Source of the DNA: a bacterium
GTDB lineage: Bacteria; Bdellovibrionota; Bacteriovoracia; Bacteriovoracales; Bacteriovoracaceae
Direction: 5' to 3'
DNA length: 56,662 nucleotides
Assembly (NCBI GenBank): GCA_030425045.1
Contig: JAUHVL010000018.1
Coordinates: 1-56,662 of the forward strand
Both the position numbers and the translations under genes were made by a program. Of this stretch, positions 8,790-16,909 are shown one piece after another. Each line of letters begins with the position of its first letter. The first letter of the stretch is position 1. The notes beneath the pieces are model-generated. The model searched no databases and was not told the DNA's origin. It saw only the letters and a list, made by a program, of their open reading frames with translations.

Positions 8790-9493
8790 GACTGACCCGA
8801 ATGAATAATACGACCGTTATCGAGATGAATGATTTTACCTGAAAACTTATTTATAAGATCTCTATTATGGGTGGCCCAAATGACTGTAAGACCTCTTTTT
8901 ACATTTAAAAGATTTAAAATATCATACATCTTTCTAGCATTATCATAGTCAAGTGACGCCGTTAATTCATCGGCGATAAGAACATCGGGCCTTGTTAAAA
9001 GAGCTCTCAAAAAAGCTGTTTTATGCCTTAAGCCCCCGTTGGCAAGGCTTACTTTTAAATCCATTCTATTTTGCATGGCCAAAAGATGTGTAAGCTCTTT
9101 TACTTCACTCGCGAAATACTTTTTTGTTCCATAAATCTTTTTATCATAGGCACACCATAAATTTTCTTCGACAGTTTGATTTTCTAGAAGTTTTAAATCC
9201 TGATAAACCGGAGCAACAAAAAGTTTATCCGGGCCATGAAAAGAAAGTTTTCCCGATGTTTGTTTAATATCTTTGGTTAATAATTTTAAGAGGGTTGTTT
9301 TTCCCGAGCCCGATGGACCAGTGAGAAAAATCATCTCGCCTTTTGATATCTTGAGGTTGATTTCAGATAACGCTTTAATACGGCCATAAGTTACAGAAAT
9401 ATTTTCCAAGCTAAAAAGCGGTGGCTTAGCAAGTCCATTTCCTGTCATTGATCTTTTGGTTCTAATTTTATTATTCGAATACATCTGCTGCAC
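8777..9493 (-). CDS. ftsE: cell-division ABC ATPase FtsE, atypical signature motif
   Basis: An ABC ATPase with Walker A GPSGSGKTT (59-67), Q-loop VYQDLKLL (Q98), Walker B VLIADE (171-176) and H-loop WATHN (H209). The signature motif, usually LSGGEQQR in FtsE, reads LANGGLRHK at 150-158: the serine is replaced and the glutamines are gone. ATP hydrolysis or dimer closure may therefore differ, although gene order makes the FtsE identity firm. The start is uncertain: GTG at 9493 or ATG at 9484. Both add an N-terminal extension of about 25 residues before the usual FtsE beginning. This is the first gene of the eight-gene operon running down to crcB. Confidence 0.9.
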   Translation of the reverse strand: MQQMYSNNKIRTKRSMTGNGLAKPPLFSLENISVTYGRIKALSEINLKISKGEMIFLTGPSGSGKTTLLKLLTKDIKQTSGKLSFHGPDKLFVAPVYQDLKLLENQTVEENLWCAYDKKIYGTKKYFASEVKELTHLLAMQNRMDLKVSLANGGLRHKTAFLRALLTRPDVLIADELTASLDYDNARKMYDILNLLNVKRGLTVIWATHNRDLINKFSGKIIHLDNGRIIHSGQSCFM

Positions 9494-9603
9494 GATCCTG
9501 TTCCTTAGATCTGGGGAGCTTACCCCTTCCTGGGCCCCAAGATTCTTACACTATTTTAGCGCTAATTGAGCAAATCAGTAAAGCTACTGTGAATAAATGA
9601 AAT

Positions 9604-9630
9604 GATACCCAAGCACCAAACTCGGGTATC
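9604..9630 (-). terminator. hairpin after the LamG/CXXCH protein gene
   Basis: The stem 9604-9613 with 9621-9630 pairs 9 of 10 positions with a 7-base loop. On the minus strand it lies 19 bases past the stop of the 1096-residue protein gene and is followed by the moderately T-rich atttcatttatt. It plausibly ends that transcript before the ftsE promoter region. Confidence 0.5.
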
Positions 9631-9648
9631 TAAAGGCTGTTTTTACAG

Positions 9649-12600
9649 CTATTTATGCTTTAGGTTAAGAATCATCTGATTCCCTTTTCTTAATGAGAGA
9701 GGAAGATAAGGTGTACAGTTGACCTTACTCTTGTCTCGCCATGAGTTATCTTTGGCGCTACAGATTCTTATCTTCGTCTCACTATTTAAGTTGGGCTTTT
9801 TTCCATTATAACAAGCACCATTGAAAACAAGAGAATTTTTAGTCTTTAAAATTCCAGAGTGCACACAAGGAGCAATCGTTTTAACATCGTTTTCCTCGTC
9901 AAGATAACGAATATCAAATGAATACGTATGAGTCGTTCCCTTATTCCACGAAACATTTAAATTATTTATAACAGGATGAAGCCATTGATCTACAAAGCTT
10001 TCTGTGTTTGAAGTAATCGCCCTTGCAGGTTTTCCTTTTCCAAAATAATTTGCCGGAATCACCCCTCTTAGAACGCTCGCTGATTGCATCGGCTGTCTAC
10101 GCGTATCATGTTGCATAGCTAAGTGACCATGGCGCTCAAGGGCCGTTAGGTTGAGCTCGTTATTAGGATTAAGATCATCACTAACATGACAAGATAAACA
10201 AAAATGATTTTTGGTAAAGCTTGGTCTTGGTTGGTTATAAACTAGTTTATTTTTAATCTTTAAAACATCTTCTCTCACCGAGACAAAGCCAGTAGGCATA
10301 TTTTTTAAATTTGCATGATAATCAGAGTTAAGCTCATCTCCCACCTTAGCTCCCCCGTAATATCTGGTGAAGCAAACATATTTATCAGGTGAAGATTCAG
10401 GTTTTCCGATAATTTTTGAAATTGTTCTATGAGTTCCCATGGGATAAGAGTTTGCAACACCTAACCAATAGGAATTCTGAGCGGGATCAATTTGAGCAAG
10501 AGTACCACGAGAGTAATTACAACGCTCTTCAAGTGTAGGGTTTCTTGCGATTAATTTAAAATCATCAATCCAACCATTAACCCCAGCAGTAGAAATCCCA
10601 CTTCTTTGACCAACGACAATTTGGCTTCCACTATCGAGAGAGAAAATTTGAGCAAGTCTTGTTTTATATTCAGCTTTTGAAGGTCTTGCTGCACCAGCAT
10701 ACATTCCATCAATATAAATATAAGGTCCAGAATTACCATTGAAACTCACACCAATATTACGCCATCTTTTATTTTTAATTTTTAGACCATCTGGAAGGTG
10801 AAAATAACCAATAACTTTTGTTCCCTCTCGAAAAACGAGACGATCAAAGAGATAAGGCCCATCTTTCACCTTCCTAAGAGCAATACTCTGGCTGTTCCAA
10901 GAAACAAGATTACGAAGATCACTTGCACTGGTTTTATCTCGAGCATCTAAAAAGAGACTCATATACCAATTTTTATTTGTTGTGATATCAAACTTAGCAT
11001 CGACGGCGGTGCTCGTCTGACTTGGAATGGAGAAAGTCACTCCAGAGTTTGAATCTAACCAAAGACCTTTCCCATGAATACCACCTTTAGCGATGGGCTC
11101 AATTCTCGCATTCCCATGAAGTTTTCCATAATGAGGTGGCGTTAAAAACTCTGGTGGTGCCGTCGATGCGTTTTGAATTAAAGCAGGAGTAGAAAGAGGA
11201 ACTTGCGGAAAGCCAGAAAAGTCATTACTTTGAGCAACAGATCTTTCAAATCCATCGTAATGTTTCATACGATGCCCAAGTTCATAACCAACTGGCGCTG
11301 TCATCTCTGCATTGATAACCATAAAAGGATTCATATAATCATCAAAGGCCACTTCTTCAGTGTAACGAGTTGAACCAAAAAGCCAGACCACATCTCGAGG
11401 AGTCACAGGTTTCATGCCTTTATGATAATTAAGTCTATTTTCAACCGATCCCATAAATGTTGAATTAGGAGTTAAGTCTTTGTGATACTCTCTAATAATT
11501 AAAGGTGTATCACCAAGTTCTCTCATCGCACCAACGTCTTCATAGGCTTTTCCAGCAGGAGTCGCACTATAAAGTTCAAGTTTTCGATTAACCTTTACTC
11601 TTGTTCCATCAGCTCGAACTCTATCGGCAATAGTAAAAGCATAGTCTGTATTATTTAACTGCCCATCGAGTAAAACACTTTTACCATGAGTCCAAAAGCC
11701 GGCCATAGTAATACCAACGGTTTCGGAACCTCTTACTTCATAAAGATTAGCTTCAGCTGCAAAAGCTCTAAAACCTTTATAACTAAAGTCATAGGGAGAG
11801 ACATAGTCTCCATCATCTTTTTCTTGAAATGGTGAAACGACGTTTCCACTTACGAAATTATAAAAATGATCAGCTCCAAAGGCCGTATAAAATAAATTGA
11901 CGGCATCTTTATCCATCCAAGGATAACTTCCACCTAACTCTCTTCCCGGCTCGACAATTTGACCAAGAGAATCTCTTAATGGATAACGAGCAAATTTATA
12001 ACGATCTTTCATATTATTATATGTATCAGCATAAGCATATGAGATAGGCTTGAAGTTATTCCATTTAGTGACGTCACATTGAGCTTCATCTTCAGAATAA
12101 ACAGAATAGACGATATTAATATCATTTTCTTTGGCATTAAAAACTTTCGTCACCCCATCTCTACTTCCACCGAGAGTAAATCTTTTTCCTCGATGAACAC
12201 GAGTCACCAGTAAACGATTATCTCCAGCAATAACGGGCTCTGCTAACTTTGGAAAAGTTAAAACCGGACCAACTTTAAAACTCGACTGATCAAAAGTAAC
12301 GGATGAAATTCGTGCACTAGCCGTCTTAGGATTTGATACTTTAATGGTGGCATCGATTGCCGCTAATCTAATTTTTTTATAATTTACATCAGCGATTTTA
12401 GTACTTAAATCTTTTTGAAAACGAGTTACCAGAGTAACCTTATAACAATCTTTATTCCCGTCACAAACATAAGGATTTTCTCGCTCTTCGAATTTTTCAC
12501 ATACAATGGTTCGGTGAGGACTTAACATCACATTATTTGAATCGATAGTTGCCGTTACTTTTTTTCTATTGGCCAAACTGATATGACGTCCGGGTCGATA

Positions 12601-12939
12601 ACGAAAGCCTTCTTCATCCATCAATCCACCACCCATCAGTTCATTTTGGGGATGCTTAAAATGCGCCTTTACTTTTTCAGGCTTTAATAAATAAAGAGGA
12701 GCTCCTCCTCTTGCTGAACCCTCTATATAGGTTCGGTAACCATCAGATCTTTTAATACCGATCCTTCCATCTCGAGTCATATCCAAGATAGGAAGATGAT
12801 TACTGGTTGGTTCCAAAATTCCATCATCATTTTTTTGAATAACGACAGTATTCATATTTCGAGATGGATACTTAGGAAGTGGATCAGCTGAAGCTGAGAA
12901 TAAAAAAGATAGACTAAAAACTACGTTCAAATAGCGCAT
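9649..12939 (-). CDS. large secreted protein with LamG-like domain and CXXCH motif
   Basis: A signal peptide (cleavage likely after SASA near residue 18) is followed by 1078 residues that I cannot place in one known family. Residues ~640-800 look like a LamG/concanavalin-type beta-sandwich: an allowance for fixed-strand repeats, then YIYIDGMYAG and GWIDDFKLIARNPT, typical of such domains. A single CLSCH motif near residues 911-915 is a c-type haem attachment signature, followed by a histidine-rich stretch that could supply the sixth ligand. Otherwise the protein is beta-rich and aromatic. The ribosome binding site ggggga is excellent. It is transcribed alone, with a promoter candidate at 12965-12992 and a terminator at 9604-9630. 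A surface or periplasmic redox/adhesion role is possible but unproven; the CXXCH could also be a chance occurrence. Confidence 0.75.
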   Translation of the reverse strand: MRYLNVVFSLSFLFSASADPLPKYPSRNMNTVVIQKNDDGILEPTSNHLPILDMTRDGRIGIKRSDGYRTYIEGSARGGAPLYLLKPEKVKAHFKHPQNELMGGGLMDEEGFRYRPGRHISLANRKKVTATIDSNNVMLSPHRTIVCEKFEERENPYVCDGNKDCYKVTLVTRFQKDLSTKIADVNYKKIRLAAIDATIKVSNPKTASARISSVTFDQSSFKVGPVLTFPKLAEPVIAGDNRLLVTRVHRGKRFTLGGSRDGVTKVFNAKENDINIVYSVYSEDEAQCDVTKWNNFKPISYAYADTYNNMKDRYKFARYPLRDSLGQIVEPGRELGGSYPWMDKDAVNLFYTAFGADHFYNFVSGNVVSPFQEKDDGDYVSPYDFSYKGFRAFAAEANLYEVRGSETVGITMAGFWTHGKSVLLDGQLNNTDYAFTIADRVRADGTRVKVNRKLELYSATPAGKAYEDVGAMRELGDTPLIIREYHKDLTPNSTFMGSVENRLNYHKGMKPVTPRDVVWLFGSTRYTEEVAFDDYMNPFMVINAEMTAPVGYELGHRMKHYDGFERSVAQSNDFSGFPQVPLSTPALIQNASTAPPEFLTPPHYGKLHGNARIEPIAKGGIHGKGLWLDSNSGVTFSIPSQTSTAVDAKFDITTNKNWYMSLFLDARDKTSASDLRNLVSWNSQSIALRKVKDGPYLFDRLVFREGTKVIGYFHLPDGLKIKNKRWRNIGVSFNGNSGPYIYIDGMYAGAARPSKAEYKTRLAQIFSLDSGSQIVVGQRSGISTAGVNGWIDDFKLIARNPTLEERCNYSRGTLAQIDPAQNSYWLGVANSYPMGTHRTISKIIGKPESSPDKYVCFTRYYGGAKVGDELNSDYHANLKNMPTGFVSVREDVLKIKNKLVYNQPRPSFTKNHFCLSCHVSDDLNPNNELNLTALERHGHLAMQHDTRRQPMQSASVLRGVIPANYFGKGKPARAITSNTESFVDQWLHPVINNLNVSWNKGTTHTYSFDIRYLDEENDVKTIAPCVHSGILKTKNSLVFNGACYNGKKPNLNSETKIRICSAKDNSWRDKSKVNCTPYLPLSLRKGNQMILNLKHK

Positions 12940-12964
12940 ACGTCCCCCGACATTTTAATACTTT

Positions 12965-12992
12965 ACATTATCGGTTGGTTAATGAATTTCAA
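12965..12992 (-). promoter_or_regulatory. promoter candidate for the 1096-residue secreted protein
   Basis: On the minus strand TTGAAA (12987-12992) is separated by 16 bases from TAATGT (12965-12970), a reasonable sigma-70 arrangement about 25 bases before the start codon. The octamer ACCGATAA (12968-12975), seen in the FliA-like candidates elsewhere in this window, overlaps the -10, but no TAAA-like -35 is present at the right distance. Confidence 0.4.
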
Positions 12993-13152
12993 GGAGGAAA
13001 AAGAAGAGGAATCTCTATAATTATAGCAACTTAGATTATTTAAATACTGATAAAATGGCGTTTCAAGCGACTCTAAAAATGGGCGAAATAAGCTCTTAAA
13101 CTAATCCCTTTAATTCGAGATAAGTATTCAACGTAAACTCGTATCATTTATA
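12993..13152. other. intergenic segment without recognisable features
   Basis: Together with the repeat copy at 13153-13367 and the ~55 bases after it, this makes a 482-base gene-free stretch. I see no open reading frame with a ribosome binding site, no strong hairpin and no tRNA-like fold in these 160 bases. Confidence 0.4.
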
Positions 13153-13367
13153 AAGTTCCAAATACTTACAAAAGAATTAAAACTTCCATGTTTTGCGATA
13201 ACCAATATCGGGACATCCTTGTCCCGACCCTTCGGGCAAGTATTGGTCATCTCCTAATTCAAAAAAATAAGAGGTATTTAAAACTTGCCCACGAAGTGGG
13301 TGCGACCACGACGGGAGCATTTTAAATGTCTAAAAACAGGGACGTTTTTATAGGATTATCAAAAATA
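13153..13367 (+). repeat. structured intergenic repeat, copy A
   Basis: About 215 bases aligning over their whole length with copy B at 39361-39576, including a 33-base identical block (13295-13327). Helices that can be drawn: 13201-13207 with 13241-13247; inside it 13208-13215 with 13220-13227 (8 bp, loop tcct); 13273-13283 with 13320-13330 (11 bp, two GU-type pairs); inside that 13288-13292 with 13296-13300; and a terminal 7-bp hairpin 13331-13337 with 13344-13350. GGGCAAG (13234-13240) can also pair with CTTGCCC (13284-13290), a possible pseudoknot or alternative state. It lies between two minus-strand genes, 55 bases past the stop of the HD phosphohydrolase gene. I do not recognise it as a known RNA or mobile element. 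The plus orientation is arbitrary. Confidence 0.8.
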
Positions 13368-13421
13368 GTTTCAGTTTCAAAAATGAAACATATCCATTTA
13401 AGAGCATCATTTCACTAAGCT

Positions 13422-14879
13422 CTACAAACTAGCGTCACTTCCATTTTTTGAAAGATCATGAATCATACCAGAGTCCACTAAGAGTTTATAAGCTCCAAGT
13501 GAAACAAAAACATTGGGGATATAATTATTGGTATTATTTAACCGAGAGATAATGGAATTATCGAGTTCTGCGAGTAACTTCACACTACCATCGTCACAGC
13601 TAATCTTGACGGGGTCTCTTTCTAGTAAAATATTTTCTTCGGTTTTATTTTCGATGATGCTCTTAGGTGATTTAACAAAGCTGATTTCTTTTTTCGGAAG
13701 ATCAGAGATAATCCAGTCTTCAGAGCTTCCTTTTTCTTTCAAGAAAGCTTCTATTTCTTCAACCTTCTTCTCAATTTTTTTGAATAGTTTTTGGTTAGAA
13801 ACTTCATCATCTTTATTAAGAAGGATTTTTTGCAACTCATTAGTTTGAATATGCCTAGCATCTCCAGCAAATATCAGGGTCTGGGCCATATTTTTGATCT
13901 TGGGGTATTTATCAAAGCCACCATTCATATACTGAGTGTGAACGAGGTTGATAAAATAACTATCATTAAAGCCCCAAAAACGCTCGGGCTCATTTGTGAT
14001 CATTTCAAGTAAATCGCTATAACGATAAATTAAATTCTTCTCTAATAAGAAAAAACATATATGTTCTGCAATGGCATCATACTTAGCACCTCGTGGAGAA
14101 CGAACAACTTGAGAGTACCAAGCAAAGCGAGACATTAAAAAATCTTCAATACAGTTGAGAGCGTTTTGTTTAATAGTGAGAATATCATGGTTACCAACTC
14201 TTCTTGGCTTAAAGTGATGAAGAAGATAATCACGATCATAAGAGCCATACTTAAGCCCTGTATAATGGGCATCACGTAGGAGATAATCCATTCGATCACA
14301 ATCGATTTCGGAATGAAGAATCTGATTGGCCATAATAGAAGGATCCGTTCCTTTTACGAGGTCAGAGATAATCTGTGGATCATATCCATATTTTTTTAAA
14401 ATATAAGTAACTCCTCCCGGATAATCTGTATTTTTAATAATAAAAGATCCCAGATTTTCATGGTCATCTTTTAAAACGGAGTTTTTACTTTTCTTTTTTG
14501 TCTCACCAAAATCAATATATGCTCCCTCAGTGGTATGAGAGAAACAAAATGTTCCAAGGTCGTGCATCAAAGCACCGAGGCGGATTTGCTGGTGGTATTT
14601 TTTCTCTGGCGTCAGGTCACTGGGATCCATTAACTGTTCGTCGGTGACGGCGCGACCACAAGATTGAATAATTCGATGCCCATTCTCCATCACTCCAATC
14701 GAGTGACCGTAACGGGAATGCTCTGCTCCTGGAAAAACATAACTAGAAAACCCCAGTTGTTTAATCCAACGAAGTCTCTGATAAAATGGGCTGAAAATAA
14801 TTTCTCTTTCGACTGGTGTTAAGTGAATAAAACCATAAAGAGGATCGTATACTGTCGCAGTTTTGTAACCAACATCCAT
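13422..14879 (-). CDS. HD-domain (dNTPase/SAMHD1-like) phosphohydrolase
   Basis: The N-terminal half is an HD domain of the dNTP triphosphohydrolase/SAMHD1 type: H54 in EHSRYGHSIGV, H106-D107 in LMHDLG, and the distal aspartate region SEIDCDRMDYLLRD (about 190-203), which also includes the family's DRMDYL block. Such enzymes hydrolyse dNTPs to deoxynucleosides and triphosphate or related substrates. The conserved start DPLYGFIHLTPVE matches the family, so the ATG at 14879 is firm. Residues ~330-485 are variable, with a helical charged segment. It lies 12 bases after the 70-residue gene, probably co-transcribed with it. Confidence 0.88.
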   Translation of the reverse strand: MDVGYKTATVYDPLYGFIHLTPVEREIIFSPFYQRLRWIKQLGFSSYVFPGAEHSRYGHSIGVMENGHRIIQSCGRAVTDEQLMDPSDLTPEKKYHQQIRLGALMHDLGTFCFSHTTEGAYIDFGETKKKSKNSVLKDDHENLGSFIIKNTDYPGGVTYILKKYGYDPQIISDLVKGTDPSIMANQILHSEIDCDRMDYLLRDAHYTGLKYGSYDRDYLLHHFKPRRVGNHDILTIKQNALNCIEDFLMSRFAWYSQVVRSPRGAKYDAIAEHICFFLLEKNLIYRYSDLLEMITNEPERFWGFNDSYFINLVHTQYMNGGFDKYPKIKNMAQTLIFAGDARHIQTNELQKILLNKDDEVSNQKLFKKIEKKVEEIEAFLKEKGSSEDWIISDLPKKEISFVKSPKSIIENKTEENILLERDPVKISCDDGSVKLLAELDNSIISRLNNTNNYIPNVFVSLGAYKLLVDSGMIHDLSKNGSDASL

Positions 14880-14891
14880 GTTGAAAAAGTC

Positions 14892-15104
14892 TTATTGTAA
14901 TTTAGTTTTAGAACTACGAGATTTTGACTTTGAAAGTTGAGGACACTTATCAATCACATGTTTAAAAACAAGAAGAGCTTCTCTTCTCATATTATTTTCG
15001 TGAATAAAACGATAGCAATTTTCCAAGTCAGCAGAACTTTTGAAACTCTTCATTGGACTTAACTTTTCTGTTTTTGTTGCTGCTTCTTTAGATGTATTGG
15101 TCAT
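14892..15104 (-). CDS. small basic protein of unknown function
   Basis: A 70-residue protein with no signal peptide, a polar N-terminus, a helical middle (DLENCYRFIHENNMRREALL) and a lysine/serine-rich tail. I do not recognise a family. The reading frame is supported by the strong ribosome binding site aaggagagg directly before its ATG and by a promoter candidate at 15129-15157. It precedes the HD phosphohydrolase gene by 12 bases, so the two are probably one transcript and may work together. Confidence 0.65.
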   Translation of the reverse strand: MTNTSKEAATKTEKLSPMKSFKSSADLENCYRFIHENNMRREALLVFKHVIDKCPQLSKSKSRSSKTKLQ

Positions 15105-15128
15105 TTCCTCTCCTTAACTTAAAGACAT

Positions 15129-15157
15129 ATCTTATTACATGGTAAGTCATTCGTAAA
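15129..15157 (-). promoter_or_regulatory. sigma-70-type promoter candidate
   Basis: On the minus strand TTTACG (15152-15157) is followed after exactly 17 bases by TAAGAT (15129-15134). It lies 25 bases before the ATG of the 70-residue gene and downstream of the terminator at 15185-15214, so it could drive that gene and the HD phosphohydrolase. Confidence 0.45.
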
Positions 15158-15184
15158 TATACTCGTGATGTTCATTTAAAATTA

Positions 15185-15214
15185 AACAGGATTTTCTTTA
15201 GAGAAAATCCTGTT
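15185..15214 (-). terminator. terminator of the AAA+ regulator gene
   Basis: A perfect 13-bp stem (15185-15197 with 15202-15214) with a 4-base loop lies 11 bases past the stop of the regulator gene. On the minus strand it is followed by tttaatttt. Confidence 0.7.
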
Positions 15215-15225
15215 ACTGCACCGTT

Positions 15226-16776
15226 TTATTGATTTTTTTCTGCGATAACACCGTAGCTATGCAGCTTGTTATAAAGTGTTTTAACAGTAATCCCTAGAGA
15301 CTTAGCTGTTTTTGTCTTGTTACCACCAAGATGCTCTAGCGTGTTACAGATATGATGCTTCTCTAATTCATCGAGAGTCATATTTGTAAAATTGATAATG
15401 TTATTTGTTTCTTCTTCTTTTTCCTCTGCAACTTTTTCATTTAAAAGGTGCTCTGAAAGATGACTTTTTTCAACAACCATTCCATCAGAAAGAATATAGG
15501 CCCTCTCAACAACATTATGTAACTCTCTAACGTTTCCAGGCCAGCTGTATGACTTAAGAGCTTCAATTGCTCCAGGAGAGAGAGTTTTCTGCTGATTTAA
15601 ATCTTTATCTAGATTTAAAAAATGTGTCGCCAATTCTTCAATATCATCTTTTCTATCTTTTAAATCAGGGAAGTTTAACTTTACCGTTGTGAGCGATAAG
15701 TATAATTCATCTCTATATTCACCTTGGCTTACAACTTCATCTAAGTTCTTTGCCGTGGTTGAAATAATTCTCACATTACTTTTATAAGGAACTGATCCAT
15801 TAACTCTAAATGCTAATTTCTCATTTAAAAAAGCACTTAACTTCACTTGAGCAGAAGGAGATAAACGATCGATCTCTTCGATTAAAAGTGTCCCACCGTT
15901 CGCTTTTTCAAGAAGTCCAATCTTCACAGACGTATCGAGAGAATTGATATTTTCTTCACCAAATAGCTCTCTTTCTAATTGTTCTTCAGACATACTAGAG
16001 CAATCGATACTAAAAAATGGTCCCTCTTTTCTAATACCACGACAGTGAATTTTTTGAGCGAGAGTTGCTTTACCAACACCTTTAGAACCTGTTATCATCA
16101 CACTTACATGTGACTGACATACCTTGCCAGCAACACCGAGGACATCTTTCATAATTTGAGAGTTTGCAACCATTGGTTTATCACTAACTTGAGAGTAATA
16201 AGCTGTCTGGGCAACATTTGATGTCGTTGTTTCTTTTTCTTTTAATTCAATTTGTTTTAATAATGATTCATTTAAAAGCTTCGCTGATAAATACATCTTC
16301 ATATTAACGAGCGGCGCTTGAAGGGCCTTAAGAACCTCATTAATTTTATTAACGTCTTCTCTAGAGAAGTTATCTTCAGATTTAATTTGACGAAAATGCA
16401 TCGTCGCCATCACGATACCTTCTTGAGTCACAGGAATAACAAGCTCTGCTCTCACTCCGTTTTTAACACTTTCACTAAAAAGAGGGTCACTTTCTACAGA
16501 GTTTGAAAAATAAGGTCTTCTGGTTCTCACAACATGACCGGCGGCTCCAGCTCCTTTCTCTTCAATTTTTCCATTTTTGATATACTCACCGTTTAAAGCG
16601 ATGGCCTGACAAGAGTCGTCCTCTCTCACAAACTTGATCAAAACTTGGTCAACATTAAATTCACCTAAAAAGAATTCTCCCAATTTAGGAAAAAATACCT
16701 TTTCATCTAATGTAGAAAGTAGGAAAGAAGATAAGTCTTCTAATTTCGATGGGTTAAGTGCTTGGCTGTCTAACAT
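15226..16776 (-). CDS. GAF-AAA+-Fis regulator lacking the GAFTGA motif
   Basis: Architecture of a sigma-54 activator: GAF-like sensor (about residues 20-165), AAA+ domain (about 195-430), and a C-terminal Fis-type helix-turn-helix (NKTKTAKSLGITVKTLYNKL). Walker A is GSKGVGKAT and Walker B is TLLIEEI, both slightly off consensus. Where the GAFTGA loop should follow LFGEE, the sequence reads NINSLDTSVKIG, so the loop that contacts sigma-54 is absent. It therefore probably does not act as a classical sigma-54 activator; it may regulate another promoter class or repress. The frame extends upstream to 16815, but ATG 16776 has aggag seven bases before it and is preferred (516 residues). It follows tolB with a 133-base gap. 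Confidence 0.85.
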   Translation of the reverse strand: MLDSQALNPSKLEDLSSFLLSTLDEKVFFPKLGEFFLGEFNVDQVLIKFVREDDSCQAIALNGEYIKNGKIEEKGAGAAGHVVRTRRPYFSNSVESDPLFSESVKNGVRAELVIPVTQEGIVMATMHFRQIKSEDNFSREDVNKINEVLKALQAPLVNMKMYLSAKLLNESLLKQIELKEKETTTSNVAQTAYYSQVSDKPMVANSQIMKDVLGVAGKVCQSHVSVMITGSKGVGKATLAQKIHCRGIRKEGPFFSIDCSSMSEEQLERELFGEENINSLDTSVKIGLLEKANGGTLLIEEIDRLSPSAQVKLSAFLNEKLAFRVNGSVPYKSNVRIISTTAKNLDEVVSQGEYRDELYLSLTTVKLNFPDLKDRKDDIEELATHFLNLDKDLNQQKTLSPGAIEALKSYSWPGNVRELHNVVERAYILSDGMVVEKSHLSEHLLNEKVAEEKEEETNNIINFTNMTLDELEKHHICNTLEHLGGNKTKTAKSLGITVKTLYNKLHSYGVIAEKNQ

Positions 16777-16909
16777 TCGTGCTCTCCTGATTATTGCTAA
16801 GATCGACACATACAAATATTTCTAAGCCAATAATACACCGCGTCAGAAATTTTTACAAGACTAAAATACTCTGTTGTTTATTTTTTATGCAATATGTTAT
16901 AAGAATCGG

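Noticed and set aside
13201-13330. c-di-GMP (GEMM) or another known riboswitch in the structured repeat
   Set aside because: The conserved blocks do not match any riboswitch consensus I know, and neither copy lies in a normal 5' leader position for a + strand gene.
13153-13367. Insertion sequence or MITE with target duplication
   Set aside because: No transposase in the window and no clear terminal inverted repeat or flanking duplication; kept only as an alternative for the repeat.
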